Origin: Ruminococcus flavefaciens
Lineage (GTDB): Bacteria > Bacillota > Clostridia > Oscillospirales > Ruminococcaceae
Assembly (NCBI GenBank): GCA_002350065.1
Contig: DEDQ01000002.1
Coordinates: forward strand, 1 to 8,523
Reading direction: 5' to 3'
Length of the DNA: 8,523 nt
Position numbers and translations under genes: made by a program. Under the pieces are notes generated by a model. The model did not search any database, was not told the origin of the DNA, and saw only the letters and a program-made list of their open reading frames with translations. Positions 1-6,730 of this stretch are shown here, one piece after another; within the stretch, counting starts at the first letter, position 1; every line of letters begins with the position of its first letter.

Positions 1-311
1 ATCCGGTTGGATTCTTCTGCTATTCAGTGAATACTCAGCTGAATGAAGGAATGCTCAAATTCGTGATGATAGACCCCTCACAGCGCGGAAAAGGCTTCGG
101 AAAAGAAATGCTGAAGCTTGCAGTCGGATATGCTTTTGAATATACAGGAGCTGAAAAAGTGCGATTGTGCGTGCTCTCTGTAAATGAAGGAGCAAAGCGC
201 TGTTACAGCAGTGTAGGATTCGCTGAAACAGGCAATGATAAAAATGCCTTTTCCTATGAGGAAGAATCGTGGGACAGGTGCCATATGGTCATTGAGAAAG
301 GTGGTAAATAA
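1..311 (+). CDS. GNAT family N-acetyltransferase, 3' part (5' end outside window)
   Basis: This is the C-terminal part of a GCN5-related acetyltransferase, which would move an acetyl group from acetyl-CoA to an amine on an unidentified substrate. The frame is open to the left edge (first whole codon at base 3), so the GTG at 27 is an internal valine and the true start lies upstream. The acetyl-CoA pyrophosphate-binding loop (motif A, Q/RxxGxG/A) is visible as QRGKGFG at bases 81-101. The motif B signature follows: a beta strand LCVLSVN, then [13 protein letters not shown], the usual Asn-x-x-Ala...Tyr...Gly-Phe ending of GNATs. About 102 residues are present of a usual 140-180. Its TAA shares one base with the hisF ATG (TAATG), so the two are probably translationally coupled and on the his transcript. 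The substrate cannot be read from the sequence; RimI-like protein acetylation or small-molecule acetylation are both possible. Confidence 0.85.
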   Translation, partial: PVGFFCYSVNTQLNEGMLKFVMIDPSQRGKGFGKEMLKLAVGYAFEYTGAEKVRLCVLSVNEGAKRCYSSVGFAETGNDKNAFSYEEESWDRCHMVIEKGGK

Positions 312-1066
312 TGCTTGCAAAAAGAATAATCCCGTGCCTTGACGTAAGAAACGGCAAGGTAGTAAAGGGCGTTAATTTTGAAGGCGTCAGAGACGTAGGC
401 GATCCCGTTGAATGTGCCGAGGAGTACAACAAACAGGGCGCGGACGAGATAGTTTTCTACGATATAACAGCTTCATTCGAGGGCAGGGGAGTTTTCCTCG
501 ACGTTGTACGCGACACCGCTAAGAAGGTGTTCGTACCTCTGACAGTCGGCGGCGGAATCAAGACTGTTGACGATATCCGCGAGGCGCTCAGAGCCGGAGC
601 TGACAAAGTTTCCGTTAACTCTCAGGCAGTGCAGAATCCCCAGCTCATCAAGGACGGAGCTGATATCTTCGGAAGCCAGTGCATCTGCGTCGGTATCGAC
701 GCCAAGAAGATAGCCGACAACAAGTGGACCGTCTACATCAACGGCGGTCGCAAGGACATGGGTATCGACCTCATCGACTGGGTACACACTATAGAAAAGC
801 TCGGAGCAGGCGAGATATGCCTCAACTCCATTGACGCAGACGGCACAAAAGAGGGCTTTGATATCCCGATGCTGAAAGCCGTATGCGACAACTGCTCTAT
901 CCCCGTTATCGCGAGCGGCGGAGCAGGCAAGATAAACGACTTTTATGAAGTCTTTGAAAAAACTGGAGCTACCGCGGCTCTTGCGGCATCGCTCTTCCAC
1001 TTCAAGGAGCTCACCGTCGGCGAGGTCAAGGACTACTGCCGCGGCAAGGGCGTTATCGTGAGGTAA
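311..1066 (+). CDS. hisF: Imidazole glycerol phosphate synthase, cyclase subunit HisF
   Basis: HisF takes ammonia from its glutaminase partner HisH and converts PRFAR into imidazole glycerol phosphate plus AICAR in histidine biosynthesis, in the cytoplasm. The 251-residue protein has the normal family length and is a half-barrel-repeat (beta/alpha)8 barrel. The two catalytic aspartates sit where expected: Asp11 in the N-terminal IIPCLDV and Asp130 in VGIDAKK. The phosphate-binding loops are visible as GGGI around residue 80 and ASGGAG at 201-206. Arg5, Glu46 and Lys99, which form the ammonia gate at the barrel bottom in the Thermotoga enzyme, are also present, as is the [13 protein letters not shown] loop near 172-184. 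The start is supported by AAAGGTGG at 297-304, six bases before ATG, and by the one-base overlap with the upstream acetyltransferase. HisH must be encoded outside the window. The gene appears intact. Confidence 0.98.
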   Translation: MLAKRIIPCLDVRNGKVVKGVNFEGVRDVGDPVECAEEYNKQGADEIVFYDITASFEGRGVFLDVVRDTAKKVFVPLTVGGGIKTVDDIREALRAGADKVSVNSQAVQNPQLIKDGADIFGSQCICVGIDAKKIADNKWTVYINGGRKDMGIDLIDWVHTIEKLGAGEICLNSIDADGTKEGFDIPMLKAVCDNCSIPVIASGGAGKINDFYEVFEKTGATAALAASLFHFKELTVGEVKDYCRGKGVIVR

Positions 1067-1068
1067 CT

Positions 1069-1467
1069 ATGGACAAGATATGGGAAGAGATGCACGCGGC
1101 GGCAGAGGCTGTGCTCAATGCGAGACAGATATCGGAATTCGTCTCTGCGGGAGAGGTCTCAGCAGCGGTGCTGAGCAAATCGGGCAAGATATACACCGGC
1201 GTCTGTATCGACACCTGCTCGACTCTTGGGATATGCGCCGAGAGAAATGCCATTTTCAACATGATAACCAACGGCGAGAACGAGATTGCGAGAGTTCTTT
1301 GCATTCCTCCTGTCGAGGGCAAGGGAGCTCCCTGCGGAGCGTGCCGCGAGCTCATGGTACAGCTCATGCCGACAAGCTACAAGGACATCGAGATAATGCT
1401 CGATTACCGCACAGGCAAAACTGTCAGACTCGGCGATATAACTCCCGAATGGTGGATAGATTACTGA
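1069..1467 (+). CDS. Cytidine-deaminase-family zinc-dependent deaminase (his-operon embedded)
   Basis: This 132-residue protein has the size and zinc motifs of the cytidine deaminase fold: CAERNA at residues 56-61 (zinc ligand Cys56, proton shuttle Glu58) and PCGACRE at 88-94 (zinc ligands Cys89 and Cys92). The catalytic centre therefore looks complete. However, the substrate-binding Asn-x-Glu-Asn segment that contacts ribose in true cytidine deaminases is replaced by CIDTCS at residues 46-51, and the spacing to the first zinc cysteine is shorter. Blasticidin-S deaminase, another member of the fold, also lacks the canonical Glu there. The substrate could thus be something other than cytidine; a plain pyrimidine-salvage role remains possible. 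The gene starts two bases after hisF (GAGG at 1060-1063, overlapping the end of hisF) and ends 16 bases before hisI, so it is inside the his operon. Family membership is firm; function is open. Confidence 0.88.
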   Translation: MDKIWEEMHAAAEAVLNARQISEFVSAGEVSAAVLSKSGKIYTGVCIDTCSTLGICAERNAIFNMITNGENEIARVLCIPPVEGKGAPCGACRELMVQLMPTSYKDIEIMLDYRTGKTVRLGDITPEWWIDY

Positions 1468-1483
1468 TACGGAAGGTATAACT

Positions 1484-1834
1484 ATGATAAAGATAGATAT
1501 GAACGACCTCGACAAGTTCTTCGTCAAGGGAGAGCTTATCCCGGCGATATGCTACGAGGTCAACACGAAAACGGTTCTCATGCTCGCATACATGAACAAG
1601 GAGAGCCTCAAAAAGACCCTCGAGACCGGCTATACATGGTTCTGGAGCAGGTCGAGACAGGAATACTGGAACAAGGGAGCTACTTCCGGACATTTGCAGA
1701 AGGTCGTGTCCATTTACGGTGACTGCGACAACGATACCCTGCTCGTAAACGTCGAGCAGACCGGCGTTGCTTGTCATACCGGAAGCTACAGCTGCTTTTT
1801 CAATGAATTATATAACACAGAGGAGAATGAATAA
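1484..1834 (+). CDS. hisI: Phosphoribosyl-AMP cyclohydrolase HisI
   Basis: HisI hydrolytically opens the adenine ring of PR-AMP to give ProFAR, the third step of histidine biosynthesis. At 116 residues it is the stand-alone enzyme rather than the HisIE fusion. Family signatures are all visible: LMLAYMN (residues 32-38), [17 protein letters not shown] (54-70), the metal-binding aspartates of DCDND (Asp80, Asp82, Asp84) and the zinc cysteines Cys81, Cys97 and Cys104 (the last two in [11 protein letters not shown]). The start is set by GGAAGG at 1471-1476, seven bases before ATG; the internal ATG five codons later is less well placed. The stop overlaps the hisE start by one base (TAATG), so HisI and HisE, which act on successive substrates in one pathway, are probably made in step. 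No damage is seen. Confidence 0.97.
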   Translation: MIKIDMNDLDKFFVKGELIPAICYEVNTKTVLMLAYMNKESLKKTLETGYTWFWSRSRQEYWNKGATSGHLQKVVSIYGDCDNDTLLVNVEQTGVACHTGSYSCFFNELYNTEENE

Positions 1835-2172
1835 TGACAGTTTATCAGGAAATATTTGAAGTTATCAAGGAGAGAAAGAAGCAGTATGAAAACGGCACTG
1901 CTGCTGAGAATTCCTACACCTGCTACCTCTTCGACAAGGGCGTAGACAAGATATGCAAGAAGGTAGGCGAGGAAGCTACCGAGACCGTTATCGCTGCAAA
2001 GAACGGCGACAACGACGAGCTCATTAACGAGATAAACGACCTTCTCTACCACGTAATGGTGCTCTGCGCAAATCAGGGACTCGAGTGGTCGGACGTTGAG
2101 AAGGTGCTCGACGAGCGCAACGAGAAGATAGGCAACCTCAAGAAGTTCCACACTGTTGACAAGAATACATGA
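1834..2172 (+). CDS. hisE: Phosphoribosyl-ATP pyrophosphatase HisE
   Basis: HisE removes pyrophosphate from PR-ATP to give PR-AMP, the second histidine step and the substrate of HisI. The 112-residue protein has the usual stand-alone length and the all-alpha MazG/HisE-type fold. Visible signatures are SYTCYLFDKGVDKI (residues 27-40), the metal-binding helix KKVGEEATE (42-50, Glu46, Glu47 and Glu50), IAAK (53-56) and the second acidic helix EINDLLYHVMVL (66-77, Glu66 and Asp69). AGAGGAG just upstream (about 1820-1826) gives an eight-base spacing to ATG. It is the last gene of the his transcript: an intrinsic terminator begins a few bases after the stop. Separate hisI and hisE genes, instead of a hisIE fusion, are common in Firmicutes and not unusual here. 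Confidence 0.97.
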   Translation: MTVYQEIFEVIKERKKQYENGTAAENSYTCYLFDKGVDKICKKVGEEATETVIAAKNGDNDELINEINDLLYHVMVLCANQGLEWSDVEKVLDERNEKIGNLKKFHTVDKNT

Positions 2173-2177
2173 TTATG

Positions 2178-2208
2178 CAGGGCGGATATTATCCGCCCGA
2201 ATTTTTTT
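2178..2208 (+). terminator. Intrinsic terminator of the his operon
   Basis: An eight-base-pair GC-rich stem (GGGCGGAT at 2180-2187 pairing with ATCCGCCC at 2191-2198) closes a three-base ATT loop. It is followed by a run of seven T at 2202-2208. It starts eight bases after the hisE stop and should end the his transcript before the sigma-factor gene. A second T-rich patch follows at about 2213-2225. Confidence 0.9.
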
Positions 2209-2232
2209 GAGAATTTTTTATTTTTAGCGTCA

Positions 2233-2261
2233 GAAACCTTTCTTTCATAGCGAGTGTAGTA
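2233..2261 (+). promoter_or_regulatory. Putative ECF-sigma promoter, likely autoregulatory
   Basis: GAAACCTTT at 2233-2241 matches the AAC-containing -35 element typical of ECF sigma promoters. About 12-15 bases downstream lies CGAGTGTAGTAG (2251-2262), in the place of the CGTC/CGTNT-like -10 element. It lies just after the his terminator and about 30 bases before the sigma-factor ATG, the expected site for self-activation. The -35 match is good and the -10 match is only partial, so this is a motif-based inference. No clear housekeeping TATAAT-type -10 was seen in this gap. Confidence 0.5.
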
Positions 2262-2288
2262 GATGAACATGTTCAAAGGGGTGAAACG

Positions 2289-2867
2289 ATGACAGATAAA
2301 GAGCTTCGCCGGAAAATGGAGCAGTCTCCCGAAGCGGGCAGACGTGCGCTGTTTGACGAGTACTGCGGCTACGTTTACGCGATATGCGCGAACAAGCTAA
2401 GGAACTGCGGCACAAGCGAAGACGTTGATGAATGCCTGAGCGATACGTTCGCGGCGGTATTCCGGTATCTCGACAGCGCAAGCGGCAAAGACGGCGACTT
2501 AAAAGGTATAATCGGCACTATAGCAAAGCGGACGGCTATCGACTATTTCAGGCGGCTCGCTCCAAAGAGCGACAGGACCGTTTCAATTGATTCCGAAAAC
2601 TTCCGCGAGCTTTCCTCGGAGATACGCGTTGAGGAGGCGGCGGAGCGTTCAGCTCTGCGAGAGACAGTGCTCGACTGCATAAAAAGGCTCGGCGAGCCGG
2701 ATTCATCTATTATCGTTTACTTCTACTACTACGGCAAAAAAACAAAACAGATAGCCCCGCTTGTGGAGCTTACAGATTCCGCTGTTCAGAAGCGGCTGAG
2801 CCGCGCAAGGAAGAAGCTCGAAGAGCTTCTGCGCGAAGCGGGTATAACCGGGGAGGGATATGTATGA
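2289..2867 (+). CDS. RNA polymerase sigma factor, ECF (sigma-70 family) type
   Basis: This 192-residue protein has the two-domain layout of ECF sigma factors. Region 2 covers about residues 18-92, with the core-binding helix SEDVDECLSDTFAAVFRYL and the -10-recognising segment IAKRTAIDYFRR. A variable linker spans about 93-125. Region 4 covers about 128-182, with the helix-turn-helix KTKQIAPLVELTDSAVQKRLS and the closing RARKKLEELL. It would direct RNA polymerase to a small regulon at ECF-type promoters. AAAGGGGTG immediately upstream supports the start. A likely promoter of its own class lies in front of it, and the next gene overlaps its stop by four bases (ATGA), so it is probably held in check by that membrane protein. 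The regulon and ECF subgroup cannot be named from this sequence. Confidence 0.92.
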   Translation: MTDKELRRKMEQSPEAGRRALFDEYCGYVYAICANKLRNCGTSEDVDECLSDTFAAVFRYLDSASGKDGDLKGIIGTIAKRTAIDYFRRLAPKSDRTVSIDSENFRELSSEIRVEEAAERSALRETVLDCIKRLGEPDSSIIVYFYYYGKKTKQIAPLVELTDSAVQKRLSRARKKLEELLREAGITGEGYV

Positions 2868-3850
2868 GATTTGATGATATATTCAATGATATCGACAATG
2901 ATACAGCTGAAAAACTATCGCAGGAATATCCGGTCCTCACCGATAAGGAGAAAGAGAGGTTGTACGCTATGAGTAAAAGAAAGTATAATACAGAGGAAAT
3001 GCCCGAGATGAACCTCAACGAGGTCTCAGGCGTTGAAAAATACAGCAGACCCAAGTGGTATAAGGGACTCAGCATTGCGGCGGCGGCAGTTCTTGTATTT
3101 GCGGGAATCGGCGGAAGTATGGCTGTAATCAGCCGCAACGGACACGGTCCGGGTACAGATACCGAGTCTGATAAGGCCGTTGTGACTACAGAGGCTGAGA
3201 CTACAGAAGCGGTCACCGAGGAGCTCACAGAAGCTTCAACTGTCGCAGAGAATATTGACGCCGATGCGATAGCTCAGGAAATGGTAGACAAATACATTGA
3301 TTGCCTTTCTGACCTCTGGGGAAGAACCTTGCAGGTCGATGAAAACGATGTTGTGGTAAAGGAATTCCCTGATGATGGCATCACACGCCGTTATTACCGT
3401 GTCGTTGACCCGAGATATCCCACATGGGAGGACCTTAAAAAGCATTGCTACGAGGTATTTGATACCGAGTTAGGAGATATCGTTCTTGGCAATCGTGATA
3501 TGTTTTATGCTCCTGAAGATGAGATGACATATGATACCATGTTCTTCTCAAGCGGCGACAGCTACTATCGTTTAGCAGACATTGATAATGATCCCAAGAG
3601 TGTTGTATGGGATCAGGATCACGCTGAGGGCGAGCTTACTCCCGAGGGCGATATTCTCACAACTATGACGATAACATATACTAATTGCAGCCCTAATTTC
3701 AGGATGATAACAGATTTCAGATTTGTTAATACCGAAAACGGCTGGCGTATAAAAGAAGCTAACGAAAGCTCCGTTCCTCTGGACGAAAACGGACAGCCGA
3801 CAACTATCGAATCTGTAGATCCCTCGGAATTTTATGAGGGTGTCGAATAA
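2864..3850 (+). CDS. Single-pass membrane protein, probable anti-sigma factor with IseA-like extracytoplasmic domain
   Basis: The 328-residue protein reads as an acidic N-terminal cytoplasmic part (1-66), one transmembrane helix (about 68-89, AAAAVLVFAGIGGSMAVI) with Lys/Arg before it, a Thr/Glu-rich tether (about 98-130) and an extracytoplasmic domain (131-328). Position and four-base overlap with the ECF sigma gene make an anti-sigma role the best guess. The classical His-x3-Cys-x2-Cys zinc motif is absent: there is no cysteine before residue 147. In the outer domain, residues 175-240 (YYRV, then YPTWEDLKKHCYEVF, later SYYRLAD) and a final FRFVNTENGWRI resemble the layout of the IseA/YoeB inhibitor family of cell-wall DL-endopeptidases. 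That match is by eye only. GGGGAGGGA at 2850-2858 is its ribosome site. It could instead be a secreted-domain effector co-expressed with the sigma factor. Confidence 0.7.
   Translation: MRFDDIFNDIDNDTAEKLSQEYPVLTDKEKERLYAMSKRKYNTEEMPEMNLNEVSGVEKYSRPKWYKGLSIAAAAVLVFAGIGGSMAVISRNGHGPGTDTESDKAVVTTEAETTEAVTEELTEASTVAENIDADAIAQEMVDKYIDCLSDLWGRTLQVDENDVVVKEFPDDGITRRYYRVVDPRYPTWEDLKKHCYEVFDTELGDIVLGNRDMFYAPEDEMTYDTMFFSSGDSYYRLADIDNDPKSVVWDQDHAEGELTPEGDILTTMTITYTNCSPNFRMITDFRFVNTENGWRIKEANESSVPLDENGQPTTIESVDPSEFYEGVE
3184..3210 (+). repeat. Short direct repeat in the tether of the anti-sigma-like protein
   Basis: GACTACAGAGGC (3184-3195) is repeated 15 bases later as GACTACAGAAGC (3199-3210). Both copies code for Thr-Thr-Glu-Ala in the Thr/Glu-rich linker (VTTEAETTEA). 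The 15-base period keeps frame, so the linker length could drift by slippage. Confidence 0.6.
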
Positions 3851-3856
3851 ATATTG

Positions 3857-3885
3857 AAAAGGAGACCCGAGGGTCTCCTTTTTTA
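3857..3885. terminator. Bidirectional intrinsic terminator between convergent operons
   Basis: GGAGACC (3861-3867) pairs with GGTCTCC (3872-3878) around a CGAG loop. The stem can grow to 11 pairs through AAAA at 3857-3860 and TTTT at 3879-3882. On the + strand the hairpin ends in six T and stops the sigma/anti-sigma transcript. Read on the - strand it ends in TTTTC and follows the hflX stop at once, so one hairpin probably serves both operons. Confidence 0.88.
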
Positions 3886-5130
3886 TGCTTTGTAGTTTTC
3901 AGCTTCCTTGCAGAGCTTGATGTCCACAAGAGCGTCAATGAGGGTTCCGGAATCGGTGTATTCCTCCGAGAAGACCTTGCCCTCGGCGCGTATGCGGTTG
4001 ATGAAGGCTGTCTTATCATATGGAACGAGCAGCTTCATACGCTTTGCCGTCTCGGGAAGATTCTTCGCAATGCATTCGAGAAGCTTGTCAAATCCGCCGT
4101 GGTGCTTCGCGGAGATGATAACAGTGTGGTCGTCCTCGAAAACGGTGTCCGGAAAGAGTGCCGCATCGGATTTGTTCATGACGTTTATCTTAGGGATACC
4201 GTCGCAGCCGAGCTCGGAAAGGAGCTGAGCTGTTACCTCTGCCTGCTGTTCGCGCTCGGGGGAGGAGAGGTCCTGCACATTGAGGATAATGTCGGCGGAA
4301 GCCGCTTCCTCAAGAGTGGACTTGAACGCCTCGACGAGATTATGCGGCAGACGGCGGATAAGTCCGACCGTATCTATCAGCAGAACGCTTCTGCCGTCGG
4401 GGAGCTCTATCGCGCGGGAGGTGATATCAAGCGTTGCGAAGAGCTTATTCTCAGCGAGTACGCCTGCATCTGTGAGCGCATTCAGCAGAGTTGACTTGCC
4501 GACGTTGGTATATCCCACGATAGCCGCAGAGAGCACTCCGTCCTTTTTGCGGCGTGAGCGCGAGAAGGTACGGTGCTTTTTGAGCTCGTCGAGTTCGGCT
4601 TCGAGGTAAGAGATACGCTTGCGGATATGGCGTTTGTCGGTCTCGAGCTTGGTCTCGCCGGGACCTCTTGTTCCGATACCGCCGCCGAGACGCGAGAGCG
4701 AGGTTCCCATGCCGGTAAGGCGCGGGAGGCGGTATTTCTGCTGAGCGAGCTCGACCTGAAGCTTGCCTTCTTTGGTTCGGGCGCGCTGAGCGAAGATGTC
4801 GAGGATAAGCGTGGTTCGGTCGATGACTCTTACATCGAGGATATTCTCGATATTACGCACCTGAACGCCGCTGAGCTCGTGGTCGAAAATGACAAGCTCT
4901 GCGTCGAGGACTCCGAGCTGTTCGCGGAGCTCTTCAAGTCTGCCCGTACCCATGCAGGTAGCGGGGTCGAAAGTCGCCTTGCGCTGTATCATCTTGCCGA
5001 CGACCTCGGCATTTGCCGCAGAAGCAAGCTCTGCGAGCTCGTCTATAGAGGTGTCAGCGTCGAACTCTCCGGTATCAACGCACGCGAGAACGGCTTTAAC
5101 AGGGAGCTCTTCGGTCTTATTTTCGTACAT
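3883..5130 (-). CDS. hflX: GTPase HflX, ribosome-associated
   Basis: HflX is a GTPase that binds the 50S subunit and, in studied bacteria, splits or rescues stalled ribosomes under heat and other stress. At 415 residues it is a typical Firmicute size. The N-terminal HflX domain covers about 12-185 and contains GTGRLEEL and the hallmark DRTTLILDIFAQRARTKEGK, then LSRLGGGIGTRGPGETKLET (145-164); a basic coiled-coil helix follows. The G domain has G1 GYTNVGKST (206-214), the FATLD segment (231-235), G3 DTVG (253-256), G4 NKSD (319-322) and G5 SAK (340-342). The strand usually read as HVVDAS is NVQDLS here, a small departure. Its SD, AAGGAG, overlaps the TAA of the upstream lipoprotein gene (TAAGGAG), which suggests coupled translation. 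It is last in its operon and meets the shared terminator. No disruption is seen. Confidence 0.97.
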   Translation of the reverse strand: MYENKTEELPVKAVLACVDTGEFDADTSIDELAELASAANAEVVGKMIQRKATFDPATCMGTGRLEELREQLGVLDAELVIFDHELSGVQVRNIENILDVRVIDRTTLILDIFAQRARTKEGKLQVELAQQKYRLPRLTGMGTSLSRLGGGIGTRGPGETKLETDKRHIRKRISYLEAELDELKKHRTFSRSRRKKDGVLSAAIVGYTNVGKSTLLNALTDAGVLAENKLFATLDITSRAIELPDGRSVLLIDTVGLIRRLPHNLVEAFKSTLEEAASADIILNVQDLSSPEREQQAEVTAQLLSELGCDGIPKINVMNKSDAALFPDTVFEDDHTVIISAKHHGGFDKLLECIAKNLPETAKRMKLLVPYDKTAFINRIRAEGKVFSEEYTDSGTLIDALVDIKLCKEAENYKA

Positions 5131-5135
5131 ATAGT

Positions 5136-5142
5136 CTCCTTA
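5136..5142 (-). promoter_or_regulatory. Ribosome binding site of hflX overlapping the upstream stop codon
   Basis: On the - strand the bases read TAAGGAG: the stop codon of lipoprotein 1 is the first part of the SD for hflX, whose ATG follows five bases later. Terminating ribosomes are placed directly over the hflX start, so translational coupling is likely. Confidence 0.8.
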
Positions 5143-5826
5143 CTGGGGAACGTTTTCATCGGCGGACTCAGTCACGGGAGCAGTCTCCTCGGACGATTCC
5201 ACGAGATAGGCACTGCCGTTCTGGTCGTATTTGTATGTGTCCTTGTGGAGCTTATTATCGGCAGTTGTATAGGTCTCTGTTTTCTGGACAGCGACGAGCT
5301 TTCCGCCCTGCCACTGGTAATCGACGTACTTGGTTATATAGCCGTTGTCATAGGTCTGTGTGAGCTGATTCTCGCCGGAAACAGTCATCTCCATGCCGAC
5401 CTCGTTGAGCGGTTTGTCCTCGTAGAAGTCGTTGCTTTTTTCGTCGTAGCAGTAGTAGTATCCGCATCCGGATTCGGCATTTTCATAGGGGATATAAATG
5501 TCCTTGAAGCCGTCGAAGTTGAAATCCGCGACGATGATATGCTTCTCGTCGGGAGTGTAATAGTAATCGAGAGTTTTTATTTTCCTGTCGTTTATCGAGA
5601 GCTCGACAGAAGTGCCGTTAAGCGCATATGAGAGTCTTACCTCCTCGGTAGGAGCGGTAAGAGTTTCGGTCAGGGCGATAGTAGCGGTTTCCTGCGGGGC
5701 TGTCGATTCGTAGACGGTGAAATTCTCAGCTATAACGTATTCCTCGGGGTCGCGGTCCTTTTTGCCGCACGAGCCGAGAACAGCCGCAGTCAGCAGCAGC
5801 GCCGTACAGACAGTCAGCTTATTCAT
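5140..5826 (-). CDS. Putative lipoprotein with DxNxDGxxD acidic loop (lipoprotein 1)
   Basis: The 228-residue protein begins with a lipoprotein signal peptide: Asn-Lys after Met, a hydrophobic stretch, and the lipobox LGSC with Cys20 as the lipidated residue. It should therefore be anchored on the outer face of the membrane. A Thr/Glu/Ala-rich linker (about 30-62) leads to a beta-rich core. In the core, DFNFDGFKDIYIPY (101-114) has the spacing of a calcium-binding FG-GAP/EF-hand-like acidic loop, followed by YYYCYDE and a series of YVDYQWQGGKL-type strands. The C-terminal tail is again Glu/Thr-rich. The same core plan occurs in lipoprotein 2 at the other end of the operon. Its start overlaps the end of hslO by eight bases, with GGAAGGAG six bases before ATG. 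No enzyme motif was recognised; a sensor, adhesion or structural role are all possible. Confidence 0.8.
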   Translation of the reverse strand: MNKLTVCTALLLTAAVLGSCGKKDRDPEEYVIAENFTVYESTAPQETATIALTETLTAPTEEVRLSYALNGTSVELSINDRKIKTLDYYYTPDEKHIIVADFNFDGFKDIYIPYENAESGCGYYYCYDEKSNDFYEDKPLNEVGMEMTVSGENQLTQTYDNGYITKYVDYQWQGGKLVAVQKTETYTTADNKLHKDTYKYDQNGSAYLVESSEETAPVTESADENVPQ

Positions 5827-6703
5827 CTGACGCTCCTTCCGCGAGACGTGATATCTCCTGAGGCGTGAAAACGTAATTCCTGCCGCAGAAGTGACAGCTC
5901 ACTTCCGTATCCTTGCCCTCAGCGGCAATGGAGAGAAGCTCTTTCCTGCCGATGCTTATGAGAACCTTTTCCGTGCGTTCTCTGCTGCAATCGCACTTGT
6001 ATGCGGGTGAAGCGGTATCCAGCTCGTTGGGGTCAAGTCCAGCGAGGAGCATATTTGCAATCTCCTCGGGAGTAACGCCCTCGTCGAGCAGAGCTGAAAC
6101 GGGTCTCATAGCGGCAACGTTTTTTTCGATAGTGTCAATGCATTTTTCATCAGCGAAGGGGAGAAGCTGCACGAGGAAGCCTCCCGCAGACTTGACGCTG
6201 AGGTCGGGAGCAACAAGAACTCCGAGTGCGCATACGGTAGGTATCTGCTCGCTTGTAGCATAGTAGCTTGCGATATCCTCAGCTATCTCGCCTGAAACGA
6301 GGGGGATAACGCCGACATAGGGCTCACGCAGTCCCATATCCTTGACAACAGACAGCGTGCCGTTTTTGCCTACAGCTCCGGAAACATCGAGCTTGCCGAC
6401 GCTGTTGAGCGGGAGCTCCACAACGGGATTGTTCACGCAGCTTTTAACGTTTCCGCGGCTGTCAGCGACAGCAACGAGCTGACCGGTCGGACCGTCAGCA
6501 TCGATGCGCAGAGTAATGCTGTCCTCGTCGCCCTTGAGCATATAGCCCATGAGTGAAGCGCCGACAGACAGCCTTCCGAGAGCGGCAGTTACTACCGCAG
6601 ATGTTTTGTGTATTTTTTCGATTTCTGATACTATATCCTTTGCGTCGAGCACGGCTGCAAATGCCGAACCGTCAGCAGATATCGCCCTATAGAGATTTCC
6701 CAT
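5819..6703 (-). CDS. hslO: Hsp33 redox-regulated molecular chaperone HslO
   Basis: Hsp33 is a cytoplasmic holdase that is inactive when reduced and zinc-bound; oxidation of its four cysteines switches it on to protect unfolding proteins. The 294-residue protein has normal length and the full family plan. The N-terminal core runs about 1-180 and contains the DADGPTGQLVAVADSRGNVK region; a linker with TPEEIANMLLAGLD follows. The C-terminal redox switch has Cys237 and Cys239 (CDC) and Cys270 and Cys273 (CHFC), the expected CxC...CxxC arrangement 31 residues apart. All four zinc ligands are intact, so redox control should work. AAAGGA is placed eight bases before ATG. It follows the methyltransferase gene by 27 bases and overlaps lipoprotein 1 by eight, so it sits in the middle of the operon. 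Confidence 0.97.
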   Translation of the reverse strand: MGNLYRAISADGSAFAAVLDAKDIVSEIEKIHKTSAVVTAALGRLSVGASLMGYMLKGDEDSITLRIDADGPTGQLVAVADSRGNVKSCVNNPVVELPLNSVGKLDVSGAVGKNGTLSVVKDMGLREPYVGVIPLVSGEIAEDIASYYATSEQIPTVCALGVLVAPDLSVKSAGGFLVQLLPFADEKCIDTIEKNVAAMRPVSALLDEGVTPEEIANMLLAGLDPNELDTASPAYKCDCSRERTEKVLISIGRKELLSIAAEGKDTEVSCHFCGRNYVFTPQEISRLAEGASDE

Positions 6704-6730
6704 GATGAATTTCCTTTCTTACGCAAGATG

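Noticed and set aside
27..29. GTG at 27 as the start of a short 94-residue protein
   Set aside because: The frame continues upstream to the window edge with GNAT-like beta-strand residues, and the codon lies inside the fold, so the gene is simply cut by the window.
473..1000. 175-codon - strand open frame inside hisF
   Set aside because: hisF is intact with both catalytic aspartates; the antisense frame has no domain or ribosome site.
1080..1481. 133-codon + strand open frame in another frame over the deaminase gene
   Set aside because: It is Arg/His/Gln-rich frame-shadow sequence and overlaps a gene with complete zinc motifs.
4573..5631. 352-codon open frame on the + strand running antisense to hflX and lipoprotein 1
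   Set aside because: It crosses two well-supported - strand genes, has no recognisable domain or SD, and is rich in Leu/Val/Glu as expected from the complement of a biased coding strand.
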